A stretch of DNA of 64,000 bases from Hyphomicrobium_A sp963817485 (GTDB lineage Bacteria > Pseudomonadota > Alphaproteobacteria > Rhizobiales > Hyphomicrobiaceae), in NCBI GenBank assembly GCA_963817485.1, contig CAWFOR010000020.1, positions 372,001 through 436,000 on the forward strand, given 5' to 3'. Below the pieces are notes generated by a model. The model made no database searches. It was not told the DNA's origin and worked only from the letters and a program-made list of their open reading frames with translations. Shown here one piece after another: positions 45,167 to 53,582 of the stretch (the stretch's first letter is position 1; every line of letters starts with the position of its first letter). The position numbers and the translations under genes are program-made.

Positions 45167-45225
45167 CGCTCATCCGAAGGGGCCCGCTCGTATCGGCGGG
45201 CCGGCGGTCTAAAAGCGCGCTCCGA

Positions 45226-45450
45226 TCAGATGCGATCGGTGAACACGGGGGCGGGTCTTGCAAGCTTGGCAGACTGCTCTTCTTCGACCGCGGCGTCGTG
45301 ATACCAGCCGCGGCCGTATTCGGCCTTCACGAGCTTGGGGGGTGGAGGATGCGCTGCAGGCTTGGAACTCGAGCGGGCATTCCGGCTCGTGCGACCGCCT
45401 GCGGGGAACTCGTAGATTGTCGCGGTTTCTCGTTGCATCGGGTTGGTCAT
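45226..45450 (-). CDS. DUF2735 protein
   Basis: 74 residues from ATG 45450. It starts MTNPMQRETATIYEFPAGGR, the DUF2735 signature, and ends VKAEYGRGWYHDAAVEEE. Genes of this family are repeatedly found divergent from or next to glnII in rhizobia, so a role in nitrogen regulation is likely (inference). Confidence 0.82.
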   Translation of the reverse strand: MTNPMQRETATIYEFPAGGRTSRNARSSSKPAAHPPPPKLVKAEYGRGWYHDAAVEEEQSAKLARPAPVFTDRI

Positions 45451-45930
45451 TGTCAGTCTTTCTTTCTCGTCTGCGCCTGAATGACTTTTATCAGACTCGC
45501 TCCGGGCGATCTTCTGTTGATTGCGGAACTGCCTGAAATTCAAACAGCAATTGCCTATATTATGGGCAGGATTGTTTCTGCATATTTCGCTAGCATCCCT
45601 GCGCGCGTGAACGCTCCGCGACGGACAAACTCCTGGTGCCGCCGCCGGTTCCGCCACCACCCTTCGCACCGGATGGGTCTGCAAACCGAATGATTAAGGT
45701 AGTCGGATGCTGAGCGGCGTGTCTCAGGGCGAGCAGAAGCGCGTCTGCTCCGCGAGGTCGTCCGGCATTTCTATCCAAACGCGCGGTCGCTCAGCGACGC
45801 GCATGCGAAGCCACGACACGTCCGCACTTCACGCGCTTCCACTGCCCGCACGTCTGCAGTTTGGCCGCTCAACCGCGGCCGAACGCGCAATCGCATTGTC
45901 AGTCACGTCAACAGCAGGGAGAGATCCGCA
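45451..45930. promoter_or_regulatory. Divergent region between DUF2735 gene and glnII
   Basis: 480 bases without a supportable gene. It should carry both promoters. I searched for sigma-54 (GG-N10-GC) and NtrC sites, which control glnII in rhizobia, and found no convincing match by eye. Confidence 0.35.
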
Positions 45931-46971
45931 ATGACGAAGTACAAGCTCGAGTATATTTGGCTCGATGGCTACACGCCGACCCCTAATCTGCGCGGCAAGA
46001 CGCAGATCAAGGAATACAGCTCGTTTCCGAGCCTCGAGGAGCTCCCGCTCTGGGGTTTTGACGGCAGCTCCACGCTGCAGGCCGAAGGCAAGAGCTCCGA
46101 TTGCGTGCTGAAGCCGGTCGCGGTTTATCCCGACGGCGCGCGCACCAACGGCGCGCTCGTCATGTGCGAAGTCATGATGCCCGACGGCGTCACCCCGCAC
46201 GCGTCGAACAAGCGCGCGACCATTCTCGACGATTCCGGCGCCTGGTTCGGCTTCGAGCAGGAGTACTTCTTCTACAAGAACGGCCGCCCGCTCGGCTTCC
46301 CCGACAGCGGCTATCCGGCGCCGCAGGGTCCCTACTACACCGGCGTTGGCTACTCCAAGGTCGGCGACATCGCGCGCAAGATCGTCGAGGAGCATCTCGA
46401 CCTCTGCCTCTATGCCGGCATCAACCACGAGGGCATCAACGCCGAGGTGGCGAAGGGCCAGTGGGAATTCCAGATCTTCGGCAAAGGCTCCCGGCGCGCC
46501 GCCGACGAGATGTGGATGGCCCGCTACCTCATGGAGCGGCTGACCGAGAAGTACGGCATCGACATCGAGTATCATTGCAAGCCGCTTGGCGCGACCGACT
46601 GGAACGGCTCGGGCATGCACGCCAACTTCTCGACCACCTACATGCGTGAGGTGGGCGGCAAGGACTACTTCGAGAAGCTGATGAAGGCGTTCGAGGACAA
46701 CCGCGCCGACCACATCGCGGTCTATGGTCCAGACAACCACATGCGCTTGACCGGCCACCACGAGACGGCCTCGATCAACTCCTTCAGCTACGGCGTTGCC
46801 GACCGTGGTGCGTCGATCCGCGTGCCGCACAGTTTCGTCAGGAACGGTTACAAGGGTTATTTGGAGGATCGCCGTCCCAACTCGCAGGGCGACCCCTACC
46901 AGATCGCCTCGCAGATCCTGAAGACGATTGCGACCGTAGCCACTCCGGCCATGGCCAAGGCCGCGGCGTGA
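45931..46971 (+). CDS. glnII: Glutamine synthetase type II (GSII)
   Basis: 346 residues, the short eukaryote-like GSII. Marks: LPLWGFDGSSTLQAEGKSSD, WFGFEQEYFFYKNGRPLGF, NHEGINAEVAKGQWEFQIFG, NGSGMHANFSTTYMR and the ASIRVPHSF ATP-binding part. Makes glutamine from glutamate and ammonia. AGGGAGAG precedes ATG 45931. A hairpin terminator lies seven bases after the stop. Confidence 0.95.
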   Translation: MTKYKLEYIWLDGYTPTPNLRGKTQIKEYSSFPSLEELPLWGFDGSSTLQAEGKSSDCVLKPVAVYPDGARTNGALVMCEVMMPDGVTPHASNKRATILDDSGAWFGFEQEYFFYKNGRPLGFPDSGYPAPQGPYYTGVGYSKVGDIARKIVEEHLDLCLYAGINHEGINAEVAKGQWEFQIFGKGSRRAADEMWMARYLMERLTEKYGIDIEYHCKPLGATDWNGSGMHANFSTTYMREVGGKDYFEKLMKAFEDNRADHIAVYGPDNHMRLTGHHETASINSFSYGVADRGASIRVPHSFVRNGYKGYLEDRRPNSQGDPYQIASQILKTIATVATPAMAKAAA

Positions 46972-46977
46972 GCCATC

Positions 46978-47012
46978 GTTGCGGCGCCGGTCTCCCGTCC
47001 CGGCGCCGCAAC
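46978..47012 (+). terminator. Hairpin terminator after glnII
   Basis: Perfect 13-base stem GTTGCGGCGCCGG / CCGGCGCCGCAAC with a nine-base loop, followed by a pyrimidine run (TCTCTTCC) rather than a pure T-tract. Confidence 0.65.
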
Positions 47013-47049
47013 TCTCTTCCATTTCAGTGGTGGTGAGAGGGGGGCGCGC

Positions 47050-47547
47050 TCACTTCTTCGGCGTCGTGGCAATGCCCCAGACGATGCCGAACGGATCGCG
47101 CAGCTGGCCGTAGCGGTCGCCCCAGAACATGAGCTGAACCGGCATTCGCGCTTCCGCGCCGGCCTTGATGGCTCGGTCCCACCATTTGTCGACGTCGTCG
47201 ACCTGCAGATGCAGGTTGAAGCCCTGCGGTGCCTTCCACGGATGCCCGTGCTCGGGGTAGGCGTCGCTCAACATCACGGAGCCGCCGTTGATGTAGAGGT
47301 GGACGTGCATGGTGCGGCCCTTGTCGTCGGGCGGCACGCAGGCAACCTGCTCGGCGCCGAACGCACGCTTGTAGAACTCGGCGGCCTTAATGGCACCGTC
47401 GACCATGAGATAGGGCGCAGGGCTGCCCTTCACCTTTGGGTTTGGACCCTTGTGCGGCGGATGCTCCATGCCCTCGCCCGGGCAGCTCTGGTCCACCGCA
47501 GCTGCGGCATTCGCGGGCGGCGACTTCTTCTTGGTTTTCGTGGCCAT
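47050..47547 (-). CDS. VOC-family protein (glyoxalase/PhnB-like)
   Basis: 165 residues. A Lys-rich N-terminus (MATKTKKKSPP) precedes a PhnB-type VOC domain: PYLMVDGAIKAAEFYKRAFG, HVHLYINGGSVMLSDAYPEH and FWGDRYGQLRDPFGIVWGIA. Likely metal-dependent or a degenerate small-molecule-binding enzyme. It has its own ECF-type promoter (47577-47603) identical in layout to those of the sigma factor unit, so it belongs to that regulon. Confidence 0.88.
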   Translation of the reverse strand: MATKTKKKSPPANAAAAVDQSCPGEGMEHPPHKGPNPKVKGSPAPYLMVDGAIKAAEFYKRAFGAEQVACVPPDDKGRTMHVHLYINGGSVMLSDAYPEHGHPWKAPQGFNLHLQVDDVDKWWDRAIKAGAEARMPVQLMFWGDRYGQLRDPFGIVWGIATTPKK

Positions 47548-47576
47548 GATGAACCTCCTTGGCTCTAGGTTCCGAG

Positions 47577-47603
47577 GACGAACGGGCAGGGGTCGATCCG
47601 ACC
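47577..47603 (-). promoter_or_regulatory. Predicted ECF42-type promoter for the VOC gene
   Basis: Minus strand: GGTCGG, 17 bases, CGTCC (followed by TCGGAA). Same elements and spacing occur upstream of the AHSA1 and YCII genes. About 30 bases before ATG 47547. Confidence 0.6.
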
Positions 47604-47634
47604 GCGGCGCTGTGGCTTTTTTCGGCCGCGCCGT

Positions 47635-48138
47635 TCAGAGCTTGGATGCGACCTCGGCGAGCTGATCGGTGCAGATTCCCCAGCCCTCGTAGAAGCCCAT
47701 TTTCTCGTGCGTCTCCCGATCGCCGGTGCTCCAATGGCGCACCCGCGCGGTGTAGCGCGTCTTGCCGCGTACGTTCTCGAAGGTGACGATTCCGGTCATG
47801 AACGGCTTCGCCGACGGTACCCAAGCGCTCGTGTAGGCGTCGGTGAACACGATTTTCTCGTTGGGGATGACCTCGAGAAACACGCCGGGGCAGGGCTGCT
47901 CCTTGCCCTCGGGGCTGCGCATGACGATGAGGCTCGAGCCGCCCGTGCGGACATCCATCGCCACGCGCGGCGTCGTCCACGGGCGCGGCGCGAACCATTG
48001 CTTGAGGAGCTTGGGTTCGGTCCACGCGCGGAACACCGCCTCCGGCCGGGCGTCGATGATGCGGGTGATGACGAGCTCGCGGTCGTCCGCGCCCTTGCTC
48101 TTGGGTTTCGACTTTGCTTTCGGCGCAGTCTTAGCCAT
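47635..48138 (-). CDS. AHSA1/SRPBCC-family protein
   Basis: 167 residues from ATG 48138. After a Lys-rich start (KTAPKAKSKPKSKG) comes the AHSA1-type START-like fold: RELVITRIIDARPEAVFRAW, KLLKQWFAPRPWT, GGSSLIVMRSPEG, HEKMGFYEGWG. Such proteins accompany ECF sigma factors with YCII partners in many genomes. Own ECF-type promoter at 48172-48198. Confidence 0.9.
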   Translation of the reverse strand: MAKTAPKAKSKPKSKGADDRELVITRIIDARPEAVFRAWTEPKLLKQWFAPRPWTTPRVAMDVRTGGSSLIVMRSPEGKEQPCPGVFLEVIPNEKIVFTDAYTSAWVPSAKPFMTGIVTFENVRGKTRYTARVRHWSTGDRETHEKMGFYEGWGICTDQLAEVASKL

Positions 48139-48171
48139 GACGGCTCCCTTCCTCTCTCCGTTTGCGTCTAG

Positions 48172-48198
48172 GACGGCCATCGAGCGCGGCACCCGACA
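48172..48198 (-). promoter_or_regulatory. Predicted ECF42-type promoter for the AHSA1 gene
   Basis: Minus strand: TGTCGG, 17 bases, CGTCC. Second of three matching sites in this locus; 34 bases before ATG 48138. Confidence 0.65.
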
Positions 48199-48210
48199 CT
48201 GGCGCCAACA

Positions 48211-49485
48211 TTATTTTGCGGCCTTGTCTGCCCTCGTGGCGTCGCTCTCCAGAATCAGGCGATCGAGATGCATGCGGATGTGCGCGGCCTCCGCCGGAGA
48301 ATTCGCGAGCGCGATGGCCTGGCTGAAAGCCTCGCGCGCTTCCCGTCCACGTCCAAGCGTTTGCAGCAGCGCGCCGCGCAGCCCGTGGAAATGGAAGTAG
48401 CCGGCGAGGCGGCTCTCCAGCGGCTCGACCATCGCCAGCGCCGCCTCGGGTCCGCGCACCTTGGAGACGGCGACCGCGCGGTTGAGCGTGACGACAGGAG
48501 ACGGCTGCAGCTCCTCCAGCGCCGCGTAGAGGAGATCGATCTGCGCCCAGTCGGTTTCCGCGGGCTTTGTGGCGCGCGCGTGCAGGGCGGCGATCGCCGC
48601 CTGGATCTGGTACGGCCCGCGGCTGCGATGGCGCATGGCCTTGTCGATGAGCGCAAGCCCCTCCGCGATCCTGGCGCGGTCCCACCGCGCGCGGTCTTGG
48701 TCATCAAGCAACACGAGCGAGCCATTCGTATCGAAGCGCGCAGCCGCGCGCGCGTGCTGCAGAACGAGCAGCGCGAGCAATCCCATGATCTCCGGCTCGG
48801 CGGGGAAGAGTCGTAGAAGAAGCCGTGCGAGCCGGATCGCCTCCTCGCACAAAGGGGCGCGGGCAGAAACCTCGCCTGCGCTCGCCGAATAGCCCTCGTT
48901 GAACACGAGGTAGATCATCGCAGCGACCGCCGCGAGCCGCGTTGCGCGCTCGGCCGCGCCCGGCGCCTCGAAGGGAACGTCGGCCTTGGCGATGCGGCGC
49001 TTCGCGCGCGTGATGCGCTGCTCCATCGCTGCCTCGCCGACGAGGAACGCGCGCGCGATCTGCTTCACCGACAACCCCGAGACGACGCGCAGGGCGAGCG
49101 CGATCTGCTGCGTGGCGGGCAAATCGGGATGACAGCATACGAACAGGAGCCGCAGCACGTCGTCGCTGTAATGACCCTGGTCGATGCTCTCGGCGATGCC
49201 GGCTTCCGCGTCCTCCAGGTCGGAGATAAGTGCCTCCTCGGGCAACGGCTCCTGGCGCGCACGCTTGCGCACGCTGTCGATGGCCACGTTGCGGCCAACG
49301 AAGATGAGCCAGGCTGCAGGATCACGCGGTGGTCCCGTGCGTGGCCACGTCTTCAGCGCGCGCAAAGACGCCTCCTGGAACGCCTCCTCGGCGGTGTCGA
49401 GATCGCGGAAATAGCGCAATAGGGCCGCGACCGCCTGCGGCCGTGCCGCGGCGAGCGCTGCGCCGATCCAGTCGACGTCGGTCAC
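48211..49485 (-). CDS. ECF42-like RNA polymerase sigma factor with C-terminal helical extension
   Basis: 424 residues. Sigma region 2 (YFRDLDTAEEAFQEASLRAL; WLIFVGRNVAIDSVRKRAR) and region 4 (LRVVSGLSVKQIARAFLVG; EAAMEQRITRAKRRIAKA) are followed by ~230 residues of TPR-like helices (FNEGYSASAG is the DUF6596/ECF42 hallmark). These factors lack an anti-sigma gene and use the extension as control. Start overlaps the YCII gene by four bases, matching the known ECF42-DGPF pairing. Confidence 0.93.
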   Translation of the reverse strand: MTDVDWIGAALAAARPQAVAALLRYFRDLDTAEEAFQEASLRALKTWPRTGPPRDPAAWLIFVGRNVAIDSVRKRARQEPLPEEALISDLEDAEAGIAESIDQGHYSDDVLRLLFVCCHPDLPATQQIALALRVVSGLSVKQIARAFLVGEAAMEQRITRAKRRIAKADVPFEAPGAAERATRLAAVAAMIYLVFNEGYSASAGEVSARAPLCEEAIRLARLLLRLFPAEPEIMGLLALLVLQHARAAARFDTNGSLVLLDDQDRARWDRARIAEGLALIDKAMRHRSRGPYQIQAAIAALHARATKPAETDWAQIDLLYAALEELQPSPVVTLNRAVAVSKVRGPEAALAMVEPLESRLAGYFHFHGLRGALLQTLGRGREAREAFSQAIALANSPAEAAHIRMHLDRLILESDATRADKAAK

Positions 49486-49856
49486 GTAGCGCCCACTCCC
49501 GGCTCACCCGGAAGGAAAAGGCGCACGGGCCTGACCTCGTAGGCACCACCGGGATTGGCGGCGGCGAGCTCGCGCGCGATCGACAGCGCGTGGTCGAGGT
49601 TGTCGCAGTCGATGACGTAGAAGCCGAGCAGCGCCTCTTTCGTCTCGGCGTAGGGGCCGTCGAGCACGAGGTCCTTCTCTTTGTGCAGCGTGGCGCCCGT
49701 GGTCGTCGGCATCAGCCGCAACGCGGGTCCGAAGCGGCCCTCTTTGACAAGCTTCTGATGCACGACATCGAGCTTGGCCATGACGGCATCGTCCTCCTCC
49801 TTGGTCCAGGAGTAGACGGTGGCCTCGTTGTTGTAGCAGAGGAAAGCGTAGAGCAT
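49482..49856 (-). CDS. YCII/DGPF-family protein
   Basis: 124 residues: MLYAFLCYNNEATVYSWTKE, then LRLMPTTTGATLHKEKD, DGPYAETKEALLGFYVID (the DGPF motif) and EVRPVRLF. Small dimeric YCII-fold proteins of this kind are the standard partner and target of ECF42 sigma factors. AAAGGAGG precedes ATG 49856. First gene of the unit YCII-sigma. Confidence 0.92.
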   Translation of the reverse strand: MLYAFLCYNNEATVYSWTKEEDDAVMAKLDVVHQKLVKEGRFGPALRLMPTTTGATLHKEKDLVLDGPYAETKEALLGFYVIDCDNLDHALSIARELAAANPGGAYEVRPVRLFLPGEPGVGAT

Positions 49857-49875
49857 GGGTACCTCCTTTCCCGAG

Positions 49876-49902
49876 GACGGCCGAGCATGCCTATCGCCGA
49901 CA
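49876..49902 (-). promoter_or_regulatory. Predicted ECF42-type promoter for the YCII-sigma unit
   Basis: Minus strand: TGTCGG, 17 bases, CGTCC (followed by TCGGGAA). About 20 bases before ATG 49856, so the leader is very short. Implies autoregulation of the sigma factor. Confidence 0.65.
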
Positions 49903-50060
49903 GGGGCGCAAGATAATCTGAAAGAGCCACTCGCTCGTCTTGGCGGCTAGACCGCTCCCGCACGTGCACAACCATCACCACCGGCGCGTCTTTTTGGTGG
50001 GCGTGCCGTACTACGACTATCCTATGGCGGCATCTCGCTCGGTGCCGCCCTCCTCGTCGC

Positions 50061-50498
50061 CTAACGGCAGATCAGCAGGGGGACCGTGCTGTGGGTGAGC
50101 ACGCGCGTCGCCTGGCTGCCGAGCACAACCTTGGCGAGCCCGCGCCGCCCGTGCGACGCCATCACGATGAGATCGCAGGCGCGCGCCTTTGCTTCCTCCA
50201 CGATCCCCTCGGCCGCGAACTGGTCCTTGATGTGGCGCGTCTCGCACGCGATGCCGATGCGCTTGGCAGCCTCAGTTACCTGCTCCAGGATCTTCTCGGC
50301 GTTGGCCGCGGCGGCTTTCTCGTACTCCGCGACGGGAAAAGCCACCGCCCACTCGCCCGAGACGGCGGCGGTCCATGGCTCCGTGACCGTGATGGCGGTG
50401 ACCTTGGAGCCGAGCGCCCTGGCGAGCGTGAGGCCTTGCTCGACCGCGCGGTTGGCGAGGTCGGAGCCGTCGGTTGCGATCAGGATGTGTGCGTACAT
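50061..50498 (-). CDS. Universal stress protein (UspA family)
   Basis: 145 residues of the classic single-domain type: MYAHILIATDGSDLANRAVE at the start, then DLIVMASHGRRGLAKVVLGS and VLTHSTVPLLICR, i.e. the G-x2-G-x9-GS ATP-binding pattern. ATG 50498 is preferred; an in-frame extension to 50603 lacks protein character. No FNR-type box seen upstream. Confidence 0.92.
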   Translation of the reverse strand: MYAHILIATDGSDLANRAVEQGLTLARALGSKVTAITVTEPWTAAVSGEWAVAFPVAEYEKAAAANAEKILEQVTEAAKRIGIACETRHIKDQFAAEGIVEEAKARACDLIVMASHGRRGLAKVVLGSQATRVLTHSTVPLLICR

Positions 50499-50747
50499 TT
50501 CTGCCTCTTTCACCGCCGGTGGTGCTTGCGCCCGAGGCGAAGCATCTTGCAAGGGAACTCTTAAGCGTTCGCAACTTCTGTCATCCCTCCACGGCACAGG
50601 CATTGAGCGGCGTCAACTGACAGCCGTGCGGCGGGCGTGCTACGGAAGTTCGGCTGGGCCGCACACCGCGCCGTGCCGTAGTCTTGCTCCGGCTCTGCAC
50701 TAGAGCTTGGTAGAACGTGGTCGGACCGACGATAGGACAAGCACGGC

Positions 50748-51572
50748 ATGCGTAGACCGGAAGCTGAGCGGCGCGGCTTGCTCGCGAGAGTAGGCATAAC
50801 CGCCCTGGCGTTGTTTGGGCTTGGCCTTGCGATGGCGCGCGCGGCAGAGCCGACCGATGAGGTCGATACGGCCCTGATCGTCGCGGTCGACGTATCGAAC
50901 TCGGTGGACGATGCGCGCTACAAGCTCCAGATGGAGGGCATCGCGCAGGCGCTCGAGGACCCGGGCGTCATCCAGGCGATCGCCGGCGGGGCCAAGGGCG
51001 GCATCCTGTTCTCTATGATCACTTGGGCCGATCAGGCCAAGGTCAACCTGCCGTGGACGCGCATCAGCAACGCGGAGGAGGCGAAGGCTGCGGCAAAGCT
51101 TGTGCGCGCGCTGCCGCGCCAGGGCGGCGAGTTCACCTGCATGTCGCGCATGATGCGCTTCGTCTCCGACAAGATCGTGCCGCAGATCCCGGCCAAAGCG
51201 GTCAAGGTCGTGCTCGACGTCTCCGGCGACGGCCGCGACAACTGCAACGAGCAGGAGCCGGTCGAGAATGTGCGCGATGAGCTTGTTTCTTACGGCGTTA
51301 CCGTGAACGGCCTGCCGATCCTGGAGGGCAACGAGGGGGAGGGCGAGGGCCCCGGCGGCGTGCCGACGCAATCCTATCTGCCGCCAGCAGCGGGCGAGGG
51401 GGAGAACGGTAAGACCCCGCTGGAGGACTGGTACCGCGACCACGTGAAGGGCGGTCCCGGCTCGTTCGTGCTGCCCGCCAACGGCTATTCCGATTTCGGC
51501 CGTGCCATCCGGCAGAAGTTCGTGCTCGAGGTCAGCAGCCTGTTCGGGGTGAAACGCGCGAGCCTGCGCTAG
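50748..51572 (+). CDS. DUF1194 (VWA-like) secreted protein
   Basis: 274 residues with a Tat/Sec-like N-terminus (ITALALFGLGLAMARAAE). The DUF1194 domain resembles von Willebrand A: VDTALIVAVDVSNSVDDARY has the MIDAS DxSxS motif, and VVLDVSGDGRDNCN follows. Role unknown, probably metal-dependent adhesion or binding in the periplasm. Convergent with the pentapeptide-repeat gene (6 bases). Confidence 0.86.
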   Translation: MRRPEAERRGLLARVGITALALFGLGLAMARAAEPTDEVDTALIVAVDVSNSVDDARYKLQMEGIAQALEDPGVIQAIAGGAKGGILFSMITWADQAKVNLPWTRISNAEEAKAAAKLVRALPRQGGEFTCMSRMMRFVSDKIVPQIPAKAVKVVLDVSGDGRDNCNEQEPVENVRDELVSYGVTVNGLPILEGNEGEGEGPGGVPTQSYLPPAAGEGENGKTPLEDWYRDHVKGGPGSFVLPANGYSDFGRAIRQKFVLEVSSLFGVKRASLR

Positions 51573-51578
51573 CGCGCG

Positions 51579-52379
51579 CTACTCCACGTAGGCGCGGTCG
51601 AGGTTTTTCACGCTGTCGAGGTTGCGGGCGCTGTCCTTGCCGCGCAGCGACACGAGGCGCGCGGAGTTCACGTCCGCCTGGTTGAAGTTCGCGCCCGCCA
51701 CGTCGGCCCCCGTGAGATCGGCTCCGGCGAGCTCGCTGCCCATGAGATTGGCATCGCGCAGGTTGGCGCCACGCAGGCGCGCATATTCGAGCACGACGCG
51801 CGCCATGTTGGCGTTCTGAAACGAGGCGCCTTCGAGGTCGGTGGAGCGGAACACGCCGCGCATCAGCCCCATGGACTGGTTCTTCATGTCGGCGGAGACG
51901 TCGGCGTCCTTGAAGTTCGCCCCCTTCATGCTCGCGCGCGAGAAGTCGGCGGCGACGCGCGCGCCCTCGAAGTTGGCGCCGTCGAGCTTGGCGTCGCGGA
52001 ACTGCGTCGAGAACAGGCTCGCGCCCTTCAGGCTCGCGTTGGAGAAATCCGAGTTGAGCGCCCAGGCCTGGTCGAGCACCACGCCGTCGAGATTGGAGCC
52101 GACGAACTTCGCTCCGTTGATGCGCGTCGATTGCAGCTTCAGGCGGCGCAGGTCGAGGCCCGACAGGTCGAGCCCGTTAAGGCGCTGGCCTGAAAAGTCG
52201 GCGACCCCGTCGGCACCCGCTGCCGCGATGGCCGCGAGCACGGCTTCGCGCGTCACGTCGGCCTTCTTGAATTCGTCCGATTTCAGATCGAGCTGATCGA
52301 TCATGTCCTGCGCGTACGCCGCGCCGGCCGGCAACAATAAGGCAGCCGAAACGATGGCAAGTACGAGACCGCGACGCAT
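51579..52379 (-). CDS. Secreted pentapeptide-repeat protein
   Basis: 266 residues from ATG 52379 with a signal peptide (LVLAIVSAALLLPAGAAYA). Some 25 pentapeptides of the A(D/N)Lxx type follow (LDGANFEGARV; LRGANLRDANLMGSELAG; ADLTGADVAGANFNQ), forming a right-handed beta-helix. Such folds are structural or bind proteins; periplasmic location excludes a gyrase-protection role. Confidence 0.88.
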   Translation of the reverse strand: MRRGLVLAIVSAALLLPAGAAYAQDMIDQLDLKSDEFKKADVTREAVLAAIAAAGADGVADFSGQRLNGLDLSGLDLRRLKLQSTRINGAKFVGSNLDGVVLDQAWALNSDFSNASLKGASLFSTQFRDAKLDGANFEGARVAADFSRASMKGANFKDADVSADMKNQSMGLMRGVFRSTDLEGASFQNANMARVVLEYARLRGANLRDANLMGSELAGADLTGADVAGANFNQADVNSARLVSLRGKDSARNLDSVKNLDRAYVE

Positions 52380-52417
52380 GGCAGCTCTCCTGTAGGCTCG
52401 CGATCGGAGCCGTCGCC

Positions 52418-52618
52418 TTAAAGGTCCTCGGTGCCCGCGGCGCGGCAACTCCAGCGCGCGATGCGCCAGCCGGGGTGGGCATCCGCCCAGGTGGCGAAAT
52501 GTGGCGGCGCATCCGTCATGCAGTGGTTCGCATCGATCCCGCTCGTCAATGGGATGCGATAGTCTTTGCACACGCCCGGATCGCTAATGAGACAGGCTGA
52601 AATCACGATCGCAATCAT
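52418..52618 (-). CDS. Small Cys-containing protein, unknown
   Basis: 66 residues: MIAIVISACLISDPGVCKDY, then NHCMTDAPPHFATWADAHPG and WRIARWSC. Four cysteines, no true signal peptide. The pattern A-I-V-I-S-A-C-L plus PPHFAxWAxxHPxW recurs in many alphaproteobacteria as a conserved hypothetical, which supports it as real. Confidence 0.6.
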   Translation of the reverse strand: MIAIVISACLISDPGVCKDYRIPLTSGIDANHCMTDAPPHFATWADAHPGWRIARWSCRAAGTEDL

Positions 52619-52772
52619 GCGATGAACCTCATTTGTTTTGGCCGACGGCGTCCCAACTCCAGCACATATACGGTTGGAAAGCTGGAAAGATGCGCCACCG
52701 CGGGCAGAGGCTATTCGCCGGCGCCCGCCGATTGTTACGCGGGCGTCCAGAAAAAGCGGGGTGTTCGGTCGT

Positions 52773-53582
52773 TCAGGCGGCGATCAGCAGCTCACCCTTG
52801 CCGATGGTCGCAAGGTCGCCCGCATATTTGCGCACTGGTCCCGTAATGGGACGGGGGGCGAGCGGCCCCAGGGTGGCGGCCAGGTAGCGCGAGAGCACGC
52901 GCAGGATGACGAGGTCGTGCTTGCCGGTATCGACGAAGGTGGCGAGCAGCTTTTCGACGTTGGGGCCTATGAGGGTGCCTCGGCGCATCAGCAACCCGGG
53001 GTTGGCGCCGAAGCCCTGGTCGGTCCAGATGGTGCCGCCAAGCATGCGCGTGCCGGCTATGGCGCCGCAGCGGCCGCGCACGATGATGGTGCCGCGGCGC
53101 ATGCGATCGCCGACGCGGTCGCCGGCGTGGCCCTCGATGACGACGATGCCGCCCATCATGCCGAACTTGTCGCCGGCGCGCTGGGCGCCAACCTGGTTGC
53201 CGGCCGAGCCCTTGACGGTGACGATGCCGCCTTTCGTACCCGAGGCGAGGTAGGCGCCGGCATCGCCGCGGATTTCGAGCCGACCCCCGCTCATCTCGCG
53301 GCCCGCGTAGTCGCCGACGTCGCCCTCGACGATCACGCTGCCTTCATCGAGCCGCGAGCCGACGAAGTCGAGACGGTTCGAGCCGCTCTCGAAGGTCACG
53401 CTGTCTCCCGGCCGCCCGCCGACGGCGAACACGTCGCCGACCTTCAACTGCCGCTTGGTCGAGCCGACGACGATGCGCTCGATCTCGCCCTGAGACAGCT
53501 TAGCGAGCCGCCGCGGCGTCAGCTCGGCGGCGTCGATGCGCTCATCGAGTGTGCCTTTCAGGCGAAACGTCAGCCCGCTCAT
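52773..53582 (-). CDS. fhcC: Formyltransferase/hydrolase complex subunit C
   Basis: 269 residues, homologous to formylmethanofuran dehydrogenase subunit C. A GXGXG beta-helix is visible as repeated G-x-G steps: VIVEGDVGDYAGREMSGG, LEIRGDAGAYLASGTKGG, VTVKGSAGNQVG, VVIEGHAGDRVGDRM. With FhcABD it converts formyl-H4MPT to formate in methylotrophs. Last gene of fhcBADC; overlaps fhcD by four bases. Confidence 0.95.
   Translation of the reverse strand: MSGLTFRLKGTLDERIDAAELTPRRLAKLSQGEIERIVVGSTKRQLKVGDVFAVGGRPGDSVTFESGSNRLDFVGSRLDEGSVIVEGDVGDYAGREMSGGRLEIRGDAGAYLASGTKGGIVTVKGSAGNQVGAQRAGDKFGMMGGIVVIEGHAGDRVGDRMRRGTIIVRGRCGAIAGTRMLGGTIWTDQGFGANPGLLMRRGTLIGPNVEKLLATFVDTGKHDLVILRVLSRYLAATLGPLAPRPITGPVRKYAGDLATIGKGELLIAA

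Noticed and set aside
45451..45930. Sigma-54 promoter and NtrC sites for glnII
   Set aside because: Several GG and GC dinucleotides were tried but none had the required ten-base spacing with flanking consensus.
52622..52846. Plus-strand frame starting MNLICFGRRRP
   Set aside because: Overlaps the 3' end of fhcC in antisense and has no ribosome binding site or recognised domain.
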